The notes: generated by a model not told the origin, from the sequence alone. A stretch of DNA of 64,000 nt from Microthyrium microscopicum (GCA_010405405.1 MU004231.1:1819386-1883385); one strand, 5' to 3'. Shown: positions 33,212-45,885, counted from the first letter of the stretch. Numbers and translations are program-made.

Positions 33212-34120
33212 ATGCACATATTTGCTCAAATATTCTGTTTCATGTTTAGTATCATTGCTTTTAGCAACCTATTCGTAGCTGCTACTTGTATATTGCCCAG
33301 AAACTCGTCATCATCTATGTAAGGTCAACCTCCTACGAACAAACGCCAGTACTGACCCAAGGCCCTCTAGACGCAATTTTATACCGCCGCCGGGTTGTCC
33401 ATTCGGCGCAGGTGGCGGAGGTATATACCGGGATCCGCCTCCGATGAACTATGGTACATGCATAGCAAAATCTCGTAAGTATCAAAAGCTCAAAACGCAA
33501 TTTGGCACAACAGACAATCATCACTGACCACTACGCCACAGAGACTTGTAAACTATTCAGCGGTGATAAGTGTTGCGGTGCCAATCCATGTGGACCCGTT
33601 CGACTTCTGCCTCTCTCACTTAAGTGCTGTATTGGCTCGGGAAGTAAGCAATGAAACCTGTCTCACTTCTCAAAGAGAGTAACCGCTGACAACATGTTCT
33701 TTGCACAGTAATGAAACAGCCAGGGCAGGACTGTTGCGACGATAAACCTACGCGAATAAACGCGAACTTGAAAACATTTTGCTGTGTCCGCGGTGGCGGT
33801 GAGTACTCTAATAGTCCATGAATGGTAGCTTTTCACCGGACAGTGCTGAGTCTGTTTGTAGATGCCGACAGCATTTTTAGTGCGGACCCTCTGCCTTCGT
33901 CGTGCTGTGGAGGTTATACCTTTCCTCTTAGCAAATACGTGCCAATACCCATATGTTGCTATGAGGCTGGCGGTAAGTGCTGTCGATACATGAGAAGAGT
34001 CAGAGATTAACATATATCTCAGAAACCGTTGACTTCTTGAATGCCAACAATAAAGCAGCCAGGCTGTGCTGTTCTGGTCAGCCGCCAGTGGTTTCTTCCG
34101 GTATATCGAAATGCGCATGA
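33212..34120 (+). CDS. Small secreted CC-module protein, tandem copy C
   Basis: The model has six exons: 33212-33318, 33371-33474, 33542-33643, 33709-33798, 33862-33972 and 34023-34120. It gives 203 residues with all phases closed. The signal peptide is MHIFAQIFCFMFSIIAFSNL plus a few residues. Exon 2 reads FIPPPGCPFGAGGGGIYRDP and ends CIAKS. Exon 3 has CCGANPC and CCIGSG, exon 4 QDCCDD and CCVRGG, exon 5 SCCGG and CCYEAG, and exon 6 LCCSGQPP with a final KCA. There are about 20 cysteines. Introns 2-5 are phase 1 and intron 1 is phase 2, as in the other copies. Copy C differs strongly from A in the loops between cysteine pairs, while the pairs and glycines stay fixed. This pattern is expected for a disulfide scaffold with variable loops. 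Function unknown. Confidence 0.78.
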
Positions 34121-34443
34121 TAGGAGGAATGAAACAGTGCAAATATGGATAGCCATGTCAGCAAAGGTCTATACTGACTGGTTGTTAGGACGTATTTTGG
34201 AAAAGAAAAGGTTGGAAATGAAAATTGCGTCCAGTGACGCTTAATATTAGTATATATCAGTCCTGAAGTCCGAGGACGTTCGCTAGAATGTGAGAATGCA
34301 AGATGTCTAGCCGACTCTGATAGCACAAACCTTTTCTCCAAGAGCCTATCGACATTATTATTTGATTCATCAACCTCGCATTATTTTCATTCCCATCCTG
34401 TCTAAAAGTGTCGTGCATCTATTTTGGTGAAAAGTCATTTCCA
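34121..34443. other. Gap between copy C and the HMG-CoA synthase gene
   Basis: Convergent 3' regions. No coding signal was seen. Confidence 0.4.
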
Positions 34444-36001
34444 TTACTGCTTGATCTCGTAAGTACGACGGAACATGTCATCAATGTCGGTGAGATAATA
34501 GGTGCCGGGGAAGAGATGTTCGGTGCTTCCTTCGGGCTTGTAGTTCTTCTTCAAGTGTGCCTTTTCACGCAGGTTGCACATCTGGAAATCTGTTAGCCTT
34601 TTCCGGTCCACCGATCTCGGACACCTAATGGAGAAACTTCTTACATCATCGTAAACTTGTGGCTCCACAACACGTCGCGCATCAAGTCTCGCAGTAACGT
34701 CGAGCTTGCTGACGATATCGGACAAACTGCCTCGAACTTTTAGTGAAAAAAGTGTGCTCGCCAAGCCACTGCCATAGCTGAACATGCCAATTCGCTTGCC
34801 CTCGATATCTTCGGCAGCATTGGTGACTAAGCTGCACAAGCTAGAGTAGACGGAAGCACAGTACATGTTACCGCACATGGTTGGTAGCGTGATGCCTGGA
34901 ACAACCCGTTGCTGATATCTCTTCTTGGCGAGTGCCATGAACGTCTTTTCGATAGACTTGTCCGTGTATGAAGCATCCTTGCTAATTCCTTTGATCGACT
35001 CGGGAACATCTGCGAAGATAGGATTGCTGGGATTCGCCAGGTAGTCGTTATATAACAAGCGAGCATATGATTTTGAAACGAGCTTGCATGTTGGGGCGTG
35101 GAAGCACATGTAGTCGAATCTGTCAACTGGAGACTCAATCTCCTTGGTTCCATTCACGCCGTTAGTACCATTGGCACCATTGGCAGCCTGCAGTGTCTTT
35201 TCTCGTGCATTATAAGCTTCGTAGCATGCATCAACCGCCTCAGTGTAGCATTTCAGGGAGAAGTGCCCATCGACAATTGGGTATTCGGAAGTCAAGTCTG
35301 GCTTGTAGAAATCGTACGCGTGAACGATGTAGCTTCCACGTAGACCTGGCTCAAAGGCAATTGGAGCATCGGGACCAATCAGCATGGCAACACATCCAGC
35401 TCCTCCAGTGGGTCTGGCGGCGCCCTTCTTGTACAAAGCAATGTCACCAGCAACGACAATTGCGTTGCGGCCATCCCAACCAGAGGACTCAACCCAGGCA
35501 ACAGAGTTCAAGAGTGCATTTGTTCCGCCATAGCAGGCATTGACAGTGTCGATTCCTTCAATGTTTGTATTTCCTGAGCCTTGAAAGAGCTGCATGAGCA
35601 CACTCTTGACAGATTTTGACTTGTCAAGCATGGTCTCAGTGCCGACCTCGAGTCTTCCGATTGACTTGGGGTCAATATTGTACTTTCGAAGGAGAGATGA
35701 AGTGGTAGTAAGGGCGAGGGAGTAGATATCTATGTAAATGGTCAATATCAAATGTGCTTCAAGTGTTCAGCTGTCAAATTGCCAACCAACCTTCACGATC
35801 GTCACAGAAGCTCATTTTGGTCTGGCCAAGACCAATTGTGTATTTTCCGGTGGACACGCCATCAAACTTCTCGAGTTCAGATTGCTCAACGCACTGAAAA
35901 GATTAGCGATCTGGTTGTGGGTATGGAGCAGTGGCTCATACTTGGCTGGGAAAGTAGATTTCCATGGCCTTGATGCCAATGTTGGTGGGTCTAGCGGCCA
36001 T
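34444..36001 (-). CDS. erg13: Hydroxymethylglutaryl-CoA synthase
   Basis: This 461-residue cytosolic enzyme condenses acetyl-CoA with acetoacetyl-CoA to HMG-CoA, the second committed step to mevalonate and ergosterol. There are four exons: 36001-35942, 35893-35791, 35729-34645 and 34581-34444. The start [20 protein letters not shown] is typical. The acyl-binding catalytic Cys lies in [13 protein letters not shown] at about residue 118. The catalytic Glu region reads RLEVGTET. The conserved [16 protein letters not shown] loop and the C-terminal [19 protein letters not shown] are present. A Gly/Asn/Thr-rich insert ([14 protein letters not shown]) near the middle is a common fungal feature. An exceptionally long gene-free region lies upstream. 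A possible sterol-response-like site is listed separately. Confidence 0.96.
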
Positions 36002-39000
36002 GATTGCGAGTTTCGAGGGTGGCTTTTGATATGAAAGTACTTCAGAGAGTTTCTACACGTTTTATTGTCAGTGAAACATCCAACAATGGCTGAAAGTGGG
36101 ACAAGTAGCAGATAGCAGCCAAGTTATACAGTGGGGTGGGTTGTCAACAACAGGGGCTGTATGATGCATGAAAGGAAAACAGGAACGAAATATAGAGCGT
36201 CACATACCGATTGGGCGAGGTTTATGACTTGGAAAAGGTAGAAAGAGAGAAAAGGGATAGATAATGGGTGGCAGGAGACTATATTTTATCTTTGATCGGG
36301 GAATATTGGAAGAGAAATATGGGCTAGACGCGATTGACAGCAACCAGAGGCGGCAAGAGCAACCCACCCACTGTGCAAAATGCTGCAGGGAAAGAGCGAT
36401 GCGGTGTAGAGCTAATTGAGCCAATCGCAGTCAATCTTGCTGCAGGTCAAGCATCGTTCTTGCCAAACTCCCTGTTCGTTCTTGCAGATTCGGACGGCAG
36501 GGTTCAAGCGGGAGCTAGCATAATTACTTGCTTACTGTGTCACTTTCCTCTGCTTGATTAGACCTGTTCTAGCCAAGTTTGGACATTTGCTCTGTCTTAC
36601 GTGCTTATGTCATGATCTTCTGCATTGACTCCTGGACTCTCCTGCATGCGTCTTGTCTCTTCCTCAATTGATGCCCGGCTTCGGGACTTGTCTACTTGTG
36701 GAGTTATCTACTAGGTAGGTATTTCTAGGCTGCATTACAACGCTTGCCTCTTGTATCGTTACCTCATACCGATAGAGTGTACAATCTTGAGATGATTCTG
36801 TACTGCGCCACCATCGACGACGACGACCATGTACAAAATCAGGCCATTCTTCCATCATCTAGAGTACTGGCTGCATTCATCGCGCTTTACGGGCCTTTCC
36901 GATCTTGATCTACTGTCAATATCATCCGTTACTCGCATTAGCTACCATTGCCAAGACATATCAAACCTGCCATACAATAGCCATCTGCGCCTGAACCTTG
37001 CCTTTCCCTCGACATGTCGCACTAAAATGCAGCAAGAGTTGGAATTTCATTGAGATACGATTGAACTTCGATACCCTGTGGTTGCTTTGGTTGATGACAA
37101 GCATATCCCCAAGCGCCATCAACAACCTCGCGATGTAGGGACGCTTCGAGTATTCTTGCCTGATCATTCATCGAGAAGAACAGCCATCATGACACACTCG
37201 TCAAAGTCGCCGACTACTGCCTAGTCCTCATCTTGTCCTGCCTGGCATCTGCAGTAGGCTTTCGGAGCACAGCACCGACATCAAATATTGAAAGCTCATT
37301 GTTGACTCGATTACAGGCTCGAGGCTAGCAACTTCATCAATCAATCAGGAGTACAGGTACCACCAATTCAAGCTTGCTCCAGTCAGGCTTTCTTAGGCTG
37401 ACTTAGGCATCTTGGGGTAGAGTGTTGAGAGTGATTGACATATGTGCCATGCTCAGGCATTGAAATGAAGTCGGGCCTCAGGAATCTTGGCTCGTATGGC
37501 CACTGATAGCACCACATGCTGATTTGCACAGGCTTTGGATGATCCCTATCCAACAATAGCCTTTACATCATGGGCCATTATCTCTCCATATGAGCGGAAC
37601 CGCATTTCCAGCTGCAGAGGGAAGTTGGGACATACCTCGCTCTCAAATGCTCATTGATATCGATAACAACCATTATGCTGGACATCAAGACAATCAAACA
37701 GAATCGAGCGTCACTCGTAGTCTCGACACTTGACCATATTCAATTTTCTACACAGGGTGAGCCAAAGTCATTGGTCAACATGAAAATTTACACTGGACCT
37801 CGGAGCAAGATCAAACTTCATAGAGAAAATGGAAAGATACCTTGGATACTTAGGTATATATGGAAGCTGGACGCAGACGAACTCAAGGTGAAAGAAAACC
37901 GAAACCACTAATCCAGAACGCTAGGATCTACATCCGGGATTTGTACGTTACCGATTACTCCTTGTCAAAATTACAAGTACAGTGGAGGTAGACATGCCCT
38001 ATTGCTGTCTTTGGTAGGTTAGCGGGCTTGAACAAGTTCCAGATCATGTTGGCAACAAAGTTTCTCTCATACTCGTCTCCCACATAGACGAAAATCTTTA
38101 TCAAGAACACCCACAGAAGAGTATTTTATGGAATCCATTTGGATCTGATTCATAGAGTCTTGACACATACGACAGAATCAGGAATAGCGGAACCAATGCG
38201 AAAATGCAATCTCAGGTTTGTTCATATCCAGTGACTGGATTCCTGGCGGATTCAGTGCTTTGAACTTGGAGCGACTTCAACAGCATCAATCACAACAAAA
38301 TGCCGCACCGGAAGCTCAAGACGAATAGATGCTATTCATTTCTGTGTTATGGACTATTGCAAGCGTAAATAATTCAAACATTTATCAAATAGTGTTACCT
38401 GTAAACGAAAGTCAGGGCCACAGCACAGGCCATGCTGTTTATCGTATCCATCTCCAGCCAACAGGATCCAAGGATTTAATACTGATTAGATTCATCTTGG
38501 CTTACCGGTAGCTATTTTGGACAGATTTTAATCACAGGGATGAAAACACATGGGAACCAATCTGTCGGTGGTCATGTCCAGACGTCAAATCCCCAATGAA
38601 GACTAGAAAGAGATCATGGGTGGCTTGCAACATCGTTCCCTGTCAATCAACAATCAAAAGCATCAGTTCCTCGGTGCATTATATTTCAACTGTCCACTAG
38701 AGGGATCTGCTCACAAGGTCCTCGCCATGGAAAGGAAGGGCAGGGCCAATTCATATACATATGCATGATTTCTCCCATACCTCTTGCTGCGATGCTAGCC
38801 ATCTTAGGAAACTTTACAGGGGATATGAACTATCTATGAAACGTGCATTCAATATCCGTTCAGATGTAGCGAGACCATCCTTCCAGCAAAATCAAACTCC
38901 ACTTGCCATCTATCTTCCCCACACTCTTATCCAAGACCTCACGATCAGACTGATCGATAACCACTGGAACAATCAAATCTGCAATCTCACCACTTGCTCG

Positions 39001-39178
39001 ACATCATTCAAGGACTATTCGATTTTGCATGACGCTTTTATAGACTGGACCTGGAGCACTCCATGTGTGTCTAGCTCCATTAACTTGGTCGCTTGGTAGC
39101 GATCGCCACCTAGGGATACAGTTTTGCTGCGAGTCATATTAGAGATCTTAGCAGTGGGAAAGAATTCCAATCGCTAGT
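36002..39178. other. 3.2-kb gene-free region between divergent genes
   Basis: This is the largest gap in the window, between HMG-CoA synthase and the DUF7820-type gene. Open frames stay below 113 codons and resemble nothing. I saw no terminal repeats, simple-sequence blocks or RNA gene boxes. It may hold extended promoters or a non-coding transcript, or be decayed sequence. Confidence 0.4.
36128..36142. promoter_or_regulatory. Possible sterol-regulatory-element-like site upstream of erg13
   Basis: The strand coding for HMG-CoA synthase reads CCCACCCCACT about 130 bp before the start. It matches 9 of 11 positions of the fungal SREBP (SrbA/Sre1) consensus RTCABSCCACY as I remember it. Sterol genes are known SREBP targets. 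The match is short and the two mismatches are at the first positions, so this is weak. Confidence 0.25.
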
Positions 39179-41720
39179 ATGGATCAACAAAAAGATTCAA
39201 GACATGAAATGTCAAATCTACAACCAACCGCGGCAGCGTCGAACGAAGAATCTTCAAGTCGACGAGAATCTACACGGTTCTCACAATCCGATATTCACGT
39301 CGCTGATGGCTTCCGTCCTCCTGCTACAAGCAATCCACCGAGAGAGGCCACAAGACCAACTCCGAGTCGCTCATTCTCTACACCTTTTGTTAGCAGTGAA
39401 CAAAGAAACAGCACGTCCAAGGATGTTGGCATGGCTGTCAGCGATGAATCGATAAGTCCAGTAAGTTTGGACGAACAGCCTTTTGATCCAAATACATCGC
39501 GTTTTATCACTCGATCCTCGAGTTCAGCCTCTATCGAAACTACCGGGAGTCCATATCACTCTCGAATATCTCGAATATCATTTTCATACCCCAGAAGGCC
39601 GTCAACAGCTACTCCAACCGGCTCAAGACCAGCCCATCCATATGCTCTCTATCAGCAAACAACTTTTGAGGAACCAGAGGATGAAGAGGAAGAAGAAGTA
39701 GCCACACCGCCTGTAGGATTTCCAGGAAGATCCGTCAATTTTAGGCGGCGGATAGGACCAGATGGAGAAGAGCTGGACGTGATAGGTCCAGATGGGCATG
39801 CTGAACAATTACCTCCATACACAAGATACCCAGAAGCTGGTCCACTACCAGCGAAACAGGCAGCGCAGGCTACACAAGTTGCAAGAGCCGCTCCAGCTAT
39901 GGAAGAGGGTGAAGCTAGCAGTGTTGCACAAGTTTCTCCATTAATAGGTGCAACAGTGCTTCCACCAGAAGCATCTACCTCGAGTATAAGCTCATCTTCC
40001 TCGCATCGACCTTCACAGCCGAGTCCCTTACAAACGTCCTCCACCTTTCTAGCTATGGGACATTCACAACCACAGCCTTCTCCCGTATCTCAAACGCCAA
40101 CATCCTTAAGACCACCTACTCATACGGACACTAATGAGTCACGAGCGGTTCGAAGTTCTGCATCCTCCTTAGCAGAGGAAAAGAGAAAGAACGCCCCTCC
40201 AGAAGGATGGGGTCGAAAGAAAAGTCGCAAAATTCTTTGCGGTACAGTCCCAGTATGGGCCGTAGTACTGTTTGCTGTTCTTTGCGTAATAATAGCAGTT
40301 ATAGCAGGAGGCGTGATAGGTGGTATGATGAGCAATCAACAGAAAGAGAGAAATAGGCAGTGAGTCCTCCAAATTGTTTTCGAATATATAGATATGTGTA
40401 TCAATAGCGCTAACACACCATAGTCGCAACTCCGACGAGAACACAGTAACAGTCACGAATCATGGCCCAATGTTTGACGCCGCCCCTATTCCCACGCCAA
40501 CAGGATTACCACCATTACCCACAGGAACATTCTTCTTTCCCCTTGGCGCACCAGGAGAGCAGGAGCGGAGATGTATTGAGCCCTCGAGGGACTCGACAGC
40601 ATGGAGTTGTGGTGTCACCAACCAACTTTTACTCATCGATTTTGGAAAGGAGACCAATTCGAGAAATCCAATCGCCAAAATATATCCTGCTCCTCCAGCT
40701 GCCGGGATGAACGATAGCATCCTATACGGAGCACAGCCTCCCAAAATCACAACCACCCAAAGACTCGTCTGGGTCAAGGATCTCCGAGACGAAGATCGAG
40801 GCCCAGCTCTTCATTTCCAAACGACATACGACAAAATCATAATCATCGAGGGCGACAAATTCCCCTCCCCCGAACTCCATCTTCGCAGCCTAGATCTCAA
40901 AGCCCGCAACAAACGAGCCGAATCACCAGTCAAGCGCGACTACAACGGCCCACCCCCATCCATGTCCTCCCATTCCAGTCCCGCCCTCCACCGCTTCGCA
41001 GACTCACCGGGCGAACAACCCTGGTACTGCTTCTGGAACCAAACCTTCATCGAAGGCTTCATCTACATCCAACAGCCCATTCCCGGCGCCGAAACCCAAG
41101 AATTCACCGCATCTCGCCCCAGCACCGAATCAACCTACCCAACACCCTACCTCTCCGCCTCACCGTCCTCCGCGCCTGACCAAACCAGCCTCTCCTCCTC
41201 CATCATGATCCCAGACGCCACACCCTCACCTATGGTGTCCGCCCGCGCCATCCTCGCCCGCACACCCGCTAAACCATCCTCCATAACTCTCCCGCCCACC
41301 GTCGCGCCACAACCTGTGCCCGCACCCACCGATCCACCATCCCGCTTCCCCTTCCTCATCAAGATCGAAGAGCGCCGCCTCCCAAACCCCGCCTTCACGC
41401 CTTTCTGCCAACGATTCCGGATCCTGCCCAACGGCGTCAGAGAACCACAGACAGATGAGCACGGGAACAAGGTCGTGGAAATCATCAAAGAAGCGCCAGG
41501 CGGAAAAACAGACGCCCAAGTGACCGCGGGTGTAGCACAAGGAACGTCAAACCACCAGAAGAAAGGGTATCAAAGCAATGGCGGTGCTGGAAGCGAATAT
41601 GGGAAAGTGAGGAGGCGGCAGGTGGGAGAGTGGGAGATGGGATATGATGGGAATGTGGTGAGACGGAATGCGGAGCCGAGTAATAGCTGTCATTGTCAAT
41701 GGGTGAGTCCCTATGGCTAG
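39179..41720 (+). CDS. Single-pass membrane protein with extracellular DUF7820-type region
   Basis: This is an 825-residue protein in two exons, 39179-40359 and 40424-41720. The first 360 residues are Ser/Pro/Thr-rich and probably disordered, with an acidic run (EEPEDEEEEEV) and the repeat IGPDGEELDVIGPDGH. A basic segment (GRKKSRKI) precedes one hydrophobic helix, VWAVVLFAVLCVIIAVIAGG, near residue 370, which predicts a cytosolic N terminus. The C-terminal half has a conserved Cys/Trp pattern (RRCIEPSRDSTAWSC, PWYCFWNQTFIEGFIY, FCQRF, SCHCQW). It resembles the DUF7820 family of ascomycete membrane proteins of unknown role. The reading frame ends five codons after a GTGAGT, so a small last exon may be missing. 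Confidence 0.75.
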
Positions 41721-42259
41721 ACAGCAAGTGAAAAGATTATGGCCCGGAGCGGGGCAGAGAGAAAGAGTTTCAGACCGTTGCGACGTTTTGTATGATGTTA
41801 TGTTTTGCATAGTGGGCGAGAGCCCCTGGTTTGCGCGTTGGGGTGCATTTGTTAGCCATGTATATCCCACAGTGCGTTGGGTTTGGCGTGTTTATTCTAA
41901 TTTTCGCTTGTATGAGTCTATGGTAGGGGGAAAGATGATAGAGACGAGTTCTGGTTTGGGGATATTTGAGCATTACCAGAGTTGTAGATTAAAGAAAGCT
42001 ACTCATACACAGGTAGTTTGAAATGCCAAAAAACAGATATAAACATCAACATCAACATCAACTTCTCTTGAGAGGTTTAATGTGACTTCTTGAGACGACT
42101 GTAAAGATACGATGGCTTCTAGAACGGTTGATTTCTCCAGGACTCCTGGCTAACGCTATGCTTAATCTCATCGATCAAAATGCTCTCTGAAACTGTCCAA
42201 CCTCTTGCACTATAATGCTTAGCTCGCAGTCTGCATCAAGCAACCAACCTATGCCGACA
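41721..42259. other. Gap between convergent genes
   Basis: This holds the 3' regions of the DUF7820-type and paf1 genes. A short 'caacat' repeat near 42045-42060 is the only pattern seen. Confidence 0.4.
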
Positions 42260-43712
42260 CTACTCCACCCAAGTCGAATCCAACTTCAATTTAAAGCCAT
42301 CCATCAAAGCCTTAGCATCCTCATCCGGCGGCCCAATTCGCAACTCCAACTGATCCGCACTATCATCCACCACAGCCAACTTCTCATAAGCCTGGCTATT
42401 CAGTCCGACCATACCAACGCCATCGCGCTTCGCCCGCTTGGGTCGCATCTGTATACGCTTTCCAACCGGGTATATATAAGCCGCCTTTTGGCGTTTCGGA
42501 CCGCGGCCCTTTTCACGCAACGTATCATGCAGCGCCATAGCCACAGTATCATTCCACGCCGATCCATCTTCTGCATCAAACTCCAATTGATGGAACGTCT
42601 CGTAAGGCCGCAGCTTTTCGTACCGGAAGAATGGATCTGCGAGTTCCGGATCCTCCTCATCAATGCCTTCGGTGTAGAGATCGGGTGCGTCAGCGTCGGC
42701 ATCGTATACGTCGAATTTGCGCTTGAGACGCGGGATGACTGCTGTAGTGTCACCCTGTGGGAGGTAGACGGTGAAGTGGACAAGAGGATCTCTTGGTTTG
42801 GGATAGCGTGTGGGATCGGCCTCGTTTTTTGCAACGGCGGCTTGATATGTGGCGACCTCTTCATCGGTGTGGGTGGGCATGAAGACGGCGTGGTCGAGGC
42901 GTGGATCGTAGTTGCCTATCGAGGGGTTGCCGTTGTATTTTACGACGATGTAGGAGCCCGTATCGCCTAGGGCCGCGAGATCGGGGAGGATGGGGTACGA
43001 GTCGAGCACTGTGAGATTCTTCTTGGTGGGATGCTCGGGTTTGTCCCAGGCGCGTCGTTCGGCTGGGCTAATTTCGTTGCCGCGGATGTGTTGCATATCA
43101 TCTGGTCCAGTGTAGGCATCTTCTGGATATGCGAGATTGAAAGACTTTTCGATCTGGCGCAGCATGGCGGCCGGATCGTTCTTGTTCGCAGCTTTCTCCG
43201 GCGCAGGTGGTTTCCGCATCCCCGCTGATCTCGCTGCAGCATTGTTTGATCGCAGTGGATTTGAGACCGTGATATATTCCGTCCGCCGAAGAAAGGAGAC
43301 ACTCTGTTGCGCCGCGGAGGATTTTCCCAACGAAGCAAGCGGCTTCAGCAGTATACGGTCGCGAGGATCTAAAGGCGGTGGACGGTCTGGGAACATAATG
43401 GCTGGTTCCGTGTTAGTATTTACTTTAAGAGAGCCGTGTAGGAGAAGACCAACATTTGTCATCTCCATCGAATACGCCTGGCATGCCCACCAGGTCAATG
43501 TTCATCCCCAATTCGGCATCGGCCTCAATGTTCAAAGTTTGATCGCGAACAAGACGCGACGCGAAGCTTGCAGAAGTGTATTGGCCACTAGCCAGTCCAG
43601 AATTTGCGATCTGTAGGAGTTTTGGCGCGAAGGGCGGAGGAGGAAGCGCATTGGAATATCTGATGCGCGCGATGTAATCCTGGTGGTAACCAGGATTTCT
43701 ATTACTCGACAT
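42260..43712 (-). CDS. paf1: RNA polymerase II-associated factor 1 (Paf1)
   Basis: This is the 466-residue core subunit of the nuclear Paf1 complex, which travels with RNA polymerase II and promotes H2B ubiquitination and H3K4/K36 methylation. There are two exons, 43712-43454 and 43401-42260. The N terminus has the signature DYIARIRYSNALPPPPFAPKLL, followed by FASRLVRD and GMPGVFDG. The middle reads SFLRRTEYI (a hallmark of the family), and the conserved HFTVYLP and a basic RPKRAKR segment follow. The C terminus is shorter and less acidic than in animals, as usual in filamentous fungi. It diverges from the alcohol dehydrogenase gene across 718 bp. Confidence 0.93.
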
Positions 43713-44430
43713 TTTGAGATGTGGTTGATGAGCAAGGGTTTGTGGTAGAGAGTTGAAGAAGTAGAGGATGGTATGGAAGAAGTCTTCAAGATGGGGAGGT
43801 TAATGAAGTTGTCGCGAGTTGAATGTTGAGAAGGGTCGATATTCTTCACTGCAGACCAGTGCAGAGGTGAATGCCAAGACTTGAAGTAAGCGCGAGCCAC
43901 CTGTTTCAAGCCACGTTTTCACGCTATAAGGCTGAAACACAAAACCTCAGCCTTGTCTTAGCCGCGATAACGTCAAGTTACACTGCGCGACAATTATATG
44001 GCGCTGAAAGCCTTTTGGCATGTACAAAAAAGCTATGACGGTACATGCTCAGAGAAATTGCATATATACGCCATCTCGACCATGAATGTGCCTAGCGCGG
44101 AGAGGCAATGGTGGCGTGCATAAGTTCCGTTTTCGAAGCGAATCTGTACTCCAAACTCACGACAGCCAAGATAATAGACTCAGCATTAAACTCTTTGCTG
44201 GAACATATTTAAGATACATTTTGTTCCCTATAAGCGGCCGGAGATGTATAACATGTGAACGAATAGAGCCTTGGCATCGGCTGAGAGCTACCGGAGCCAT
44301 GCGGTTATTGTCTCCCGTCCTCAAAAGTATATAGACCATAACCACTCACATGGGAATTATGGCCAACCCAGCAACAACCTTATAAACCTTCCAATCAATT
44401 AGCGGGACTCTAATCAAACAAATCACAAAC
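43713..44430. promoter_or_regulatory. Divergent promoter region of paf1 and the alcohol dehydrogenase gene
   Basis: The side next to the dehydrogenase has an A/C-rich leader (aatcaaacaaatcacaaac) directly before the ATG, a common strong-translation context in fungi. No regulator site was identified. Confidence 0.45.
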
Positions 44431-45885
44431 ATGGCCTCCAACGGAAACGGCAGCACAAGCTACCGCCCAACCAAGAAAACCCAACTCGCCCAACAGCAAG
44501 TATCCTCACACTCCAAGCCCCAATCCCACCTAACAAAGACATCCAGATATGACGCCCGCGACAACAAACTCCACCTCAACGAAATCCCCATCCCCACCCC
44601 CGGCCCAAACCAACTCCTCGTAAAAATCGGCTGTGCCTCCCTCTGCCACTCAGACGTAATGCTCTTCGAGCCCAACGACGCCGGCCTCGTCTTCGCCGAC
44701 GACCCGGAGCCCATCACCATCGGCCACGAAGGATCCGGGTGGGTCGCCGGCCTAGGCGCAAACGTCACCAACTTCAAAGAAGGGGATGCGGTAGGTTTTT
44801 TGCCAGTGTCGGCGTGCTGGGAGTGCGAGAAGTGTAGAAAGGCACATAATTTTTGGTGCGTCAATGGGCCGAAGATGAATGGGTTTGCGAGTCCGGGCTT
44901 TTTTCAGGAATATGCGGTTGTTGATGCGCATGCTGCGATGGTGTTGCCGAGTGGGATGGATCCGAGGACGGCGGCGCCGTTGTTTTGTGCGGGGGTTACG
45001 AGTTTTCATGGGGTGGATGATTGTGAGTTGAAGCCGGGGCAGTGGATGGCGATTATTGGGACTGGTGGGTTGGGACATTTGGTATGTTTATCCTTAGATG
45101 GGTGTGGTGATTGTGATGGGTGATGTGATGCTAACGGTGAAGAAATAGGGCGTACAGTATGCGAAAGCCATGGGATTGAAAGTTATTGGTCTTGACATTT
45201 CGGATGCTCAGTTGGAGACTGCGAAACAGTCTGGCGCAGACTATGTCTTCAATTCGATGACGGATAAGGACTATGTTAAGAAGATATTGGAACTTACGGA
45301 TGGTGGTGTTGATGCTGCGGTTAACTTTACAGCGTCTAAAAAGGTTCGTGCCATGCGTGGAAAACGTGGAGATGCAGCTAATGGTGTACCTAGGCATATG
45401 AGGACTCCCCAGCAATTATCAAGTAAGTGGTACAGCAGGCCATCCATGTGTTTATGCTAACGTTTGTTTAGAACCGGAACTGGGCTTCTCATGTTTGTTG
45501 GAATTCCAACCCAGCCTGTGGGACTAAATGCTGTAAGTAGCGAACATGGAACTGTTGAGCGGTTGCTGACTATCCTAGCTTGACGTTGCCATGGGTCGAT
45601 ATAGAATTAAAGGTTCTAACAACGGAAGTGAGTATCAAAAATCCTTCACAGATATGGAATATGTGTTGACAATTTTTAGCACCCAACAACCTCAAGCCAG
45701 CTATTGAGTTTAGTGCAAAGCACAACATTACACCTCATCTTACACTATTCAAATTGGAAGAATTGCCTAAGATGATCCAAATCATGGTAAGTCATCTTTG
45801 GATTATTCTTGTGATACATGAACTGACATGCTTGAAGCACGACAATAAGACTCAAGGGCGACTAGGAGTACAATTTGTATCATAG
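44431..45885 (+). CDS. Zinc-dependent alcohol dehydrogenase (class-I-like MDR family)
   Basis: This 379-residue medium-chain dehydrogenase oxidises alcohols or reduces aldehydes with NAD(P). The model has seven exons: 44431-45081, 45149-45343, 45394-45422, 45472-45532, 45579-45627, 45680-45786 and 45838-45885. All phases close, and the protein ends QGRLGVQFVS. The catalytic zinc ligands are C72 and H99 (GHEG). The structural zinc is bound by C129, C132, C135 and C143 in SACWECEKCRKAHNFWC. The Rossmann motif GTGGLGH sits at the exon 1/2 junction. The first 35 residues are a Gln/Ser/Lys-rich extension not found in yeast Adh1. The substrate is unknown. Confidence 0.9.

Noticed and set aside
31032-34120. 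CC proteins as hydrophobins or granulins
   Set aside because: Hydrophobins have eight cysteines with two CC pairs; here there are about nineteen or twenty with up to eight pairs. Granulin loop spacing (8, 6, 4) is not met, since loops here are 12-19 residues.
42215-42970. 251-codon plus-strand frame
   Set aside because: Antisense of the paf1 coding exon.
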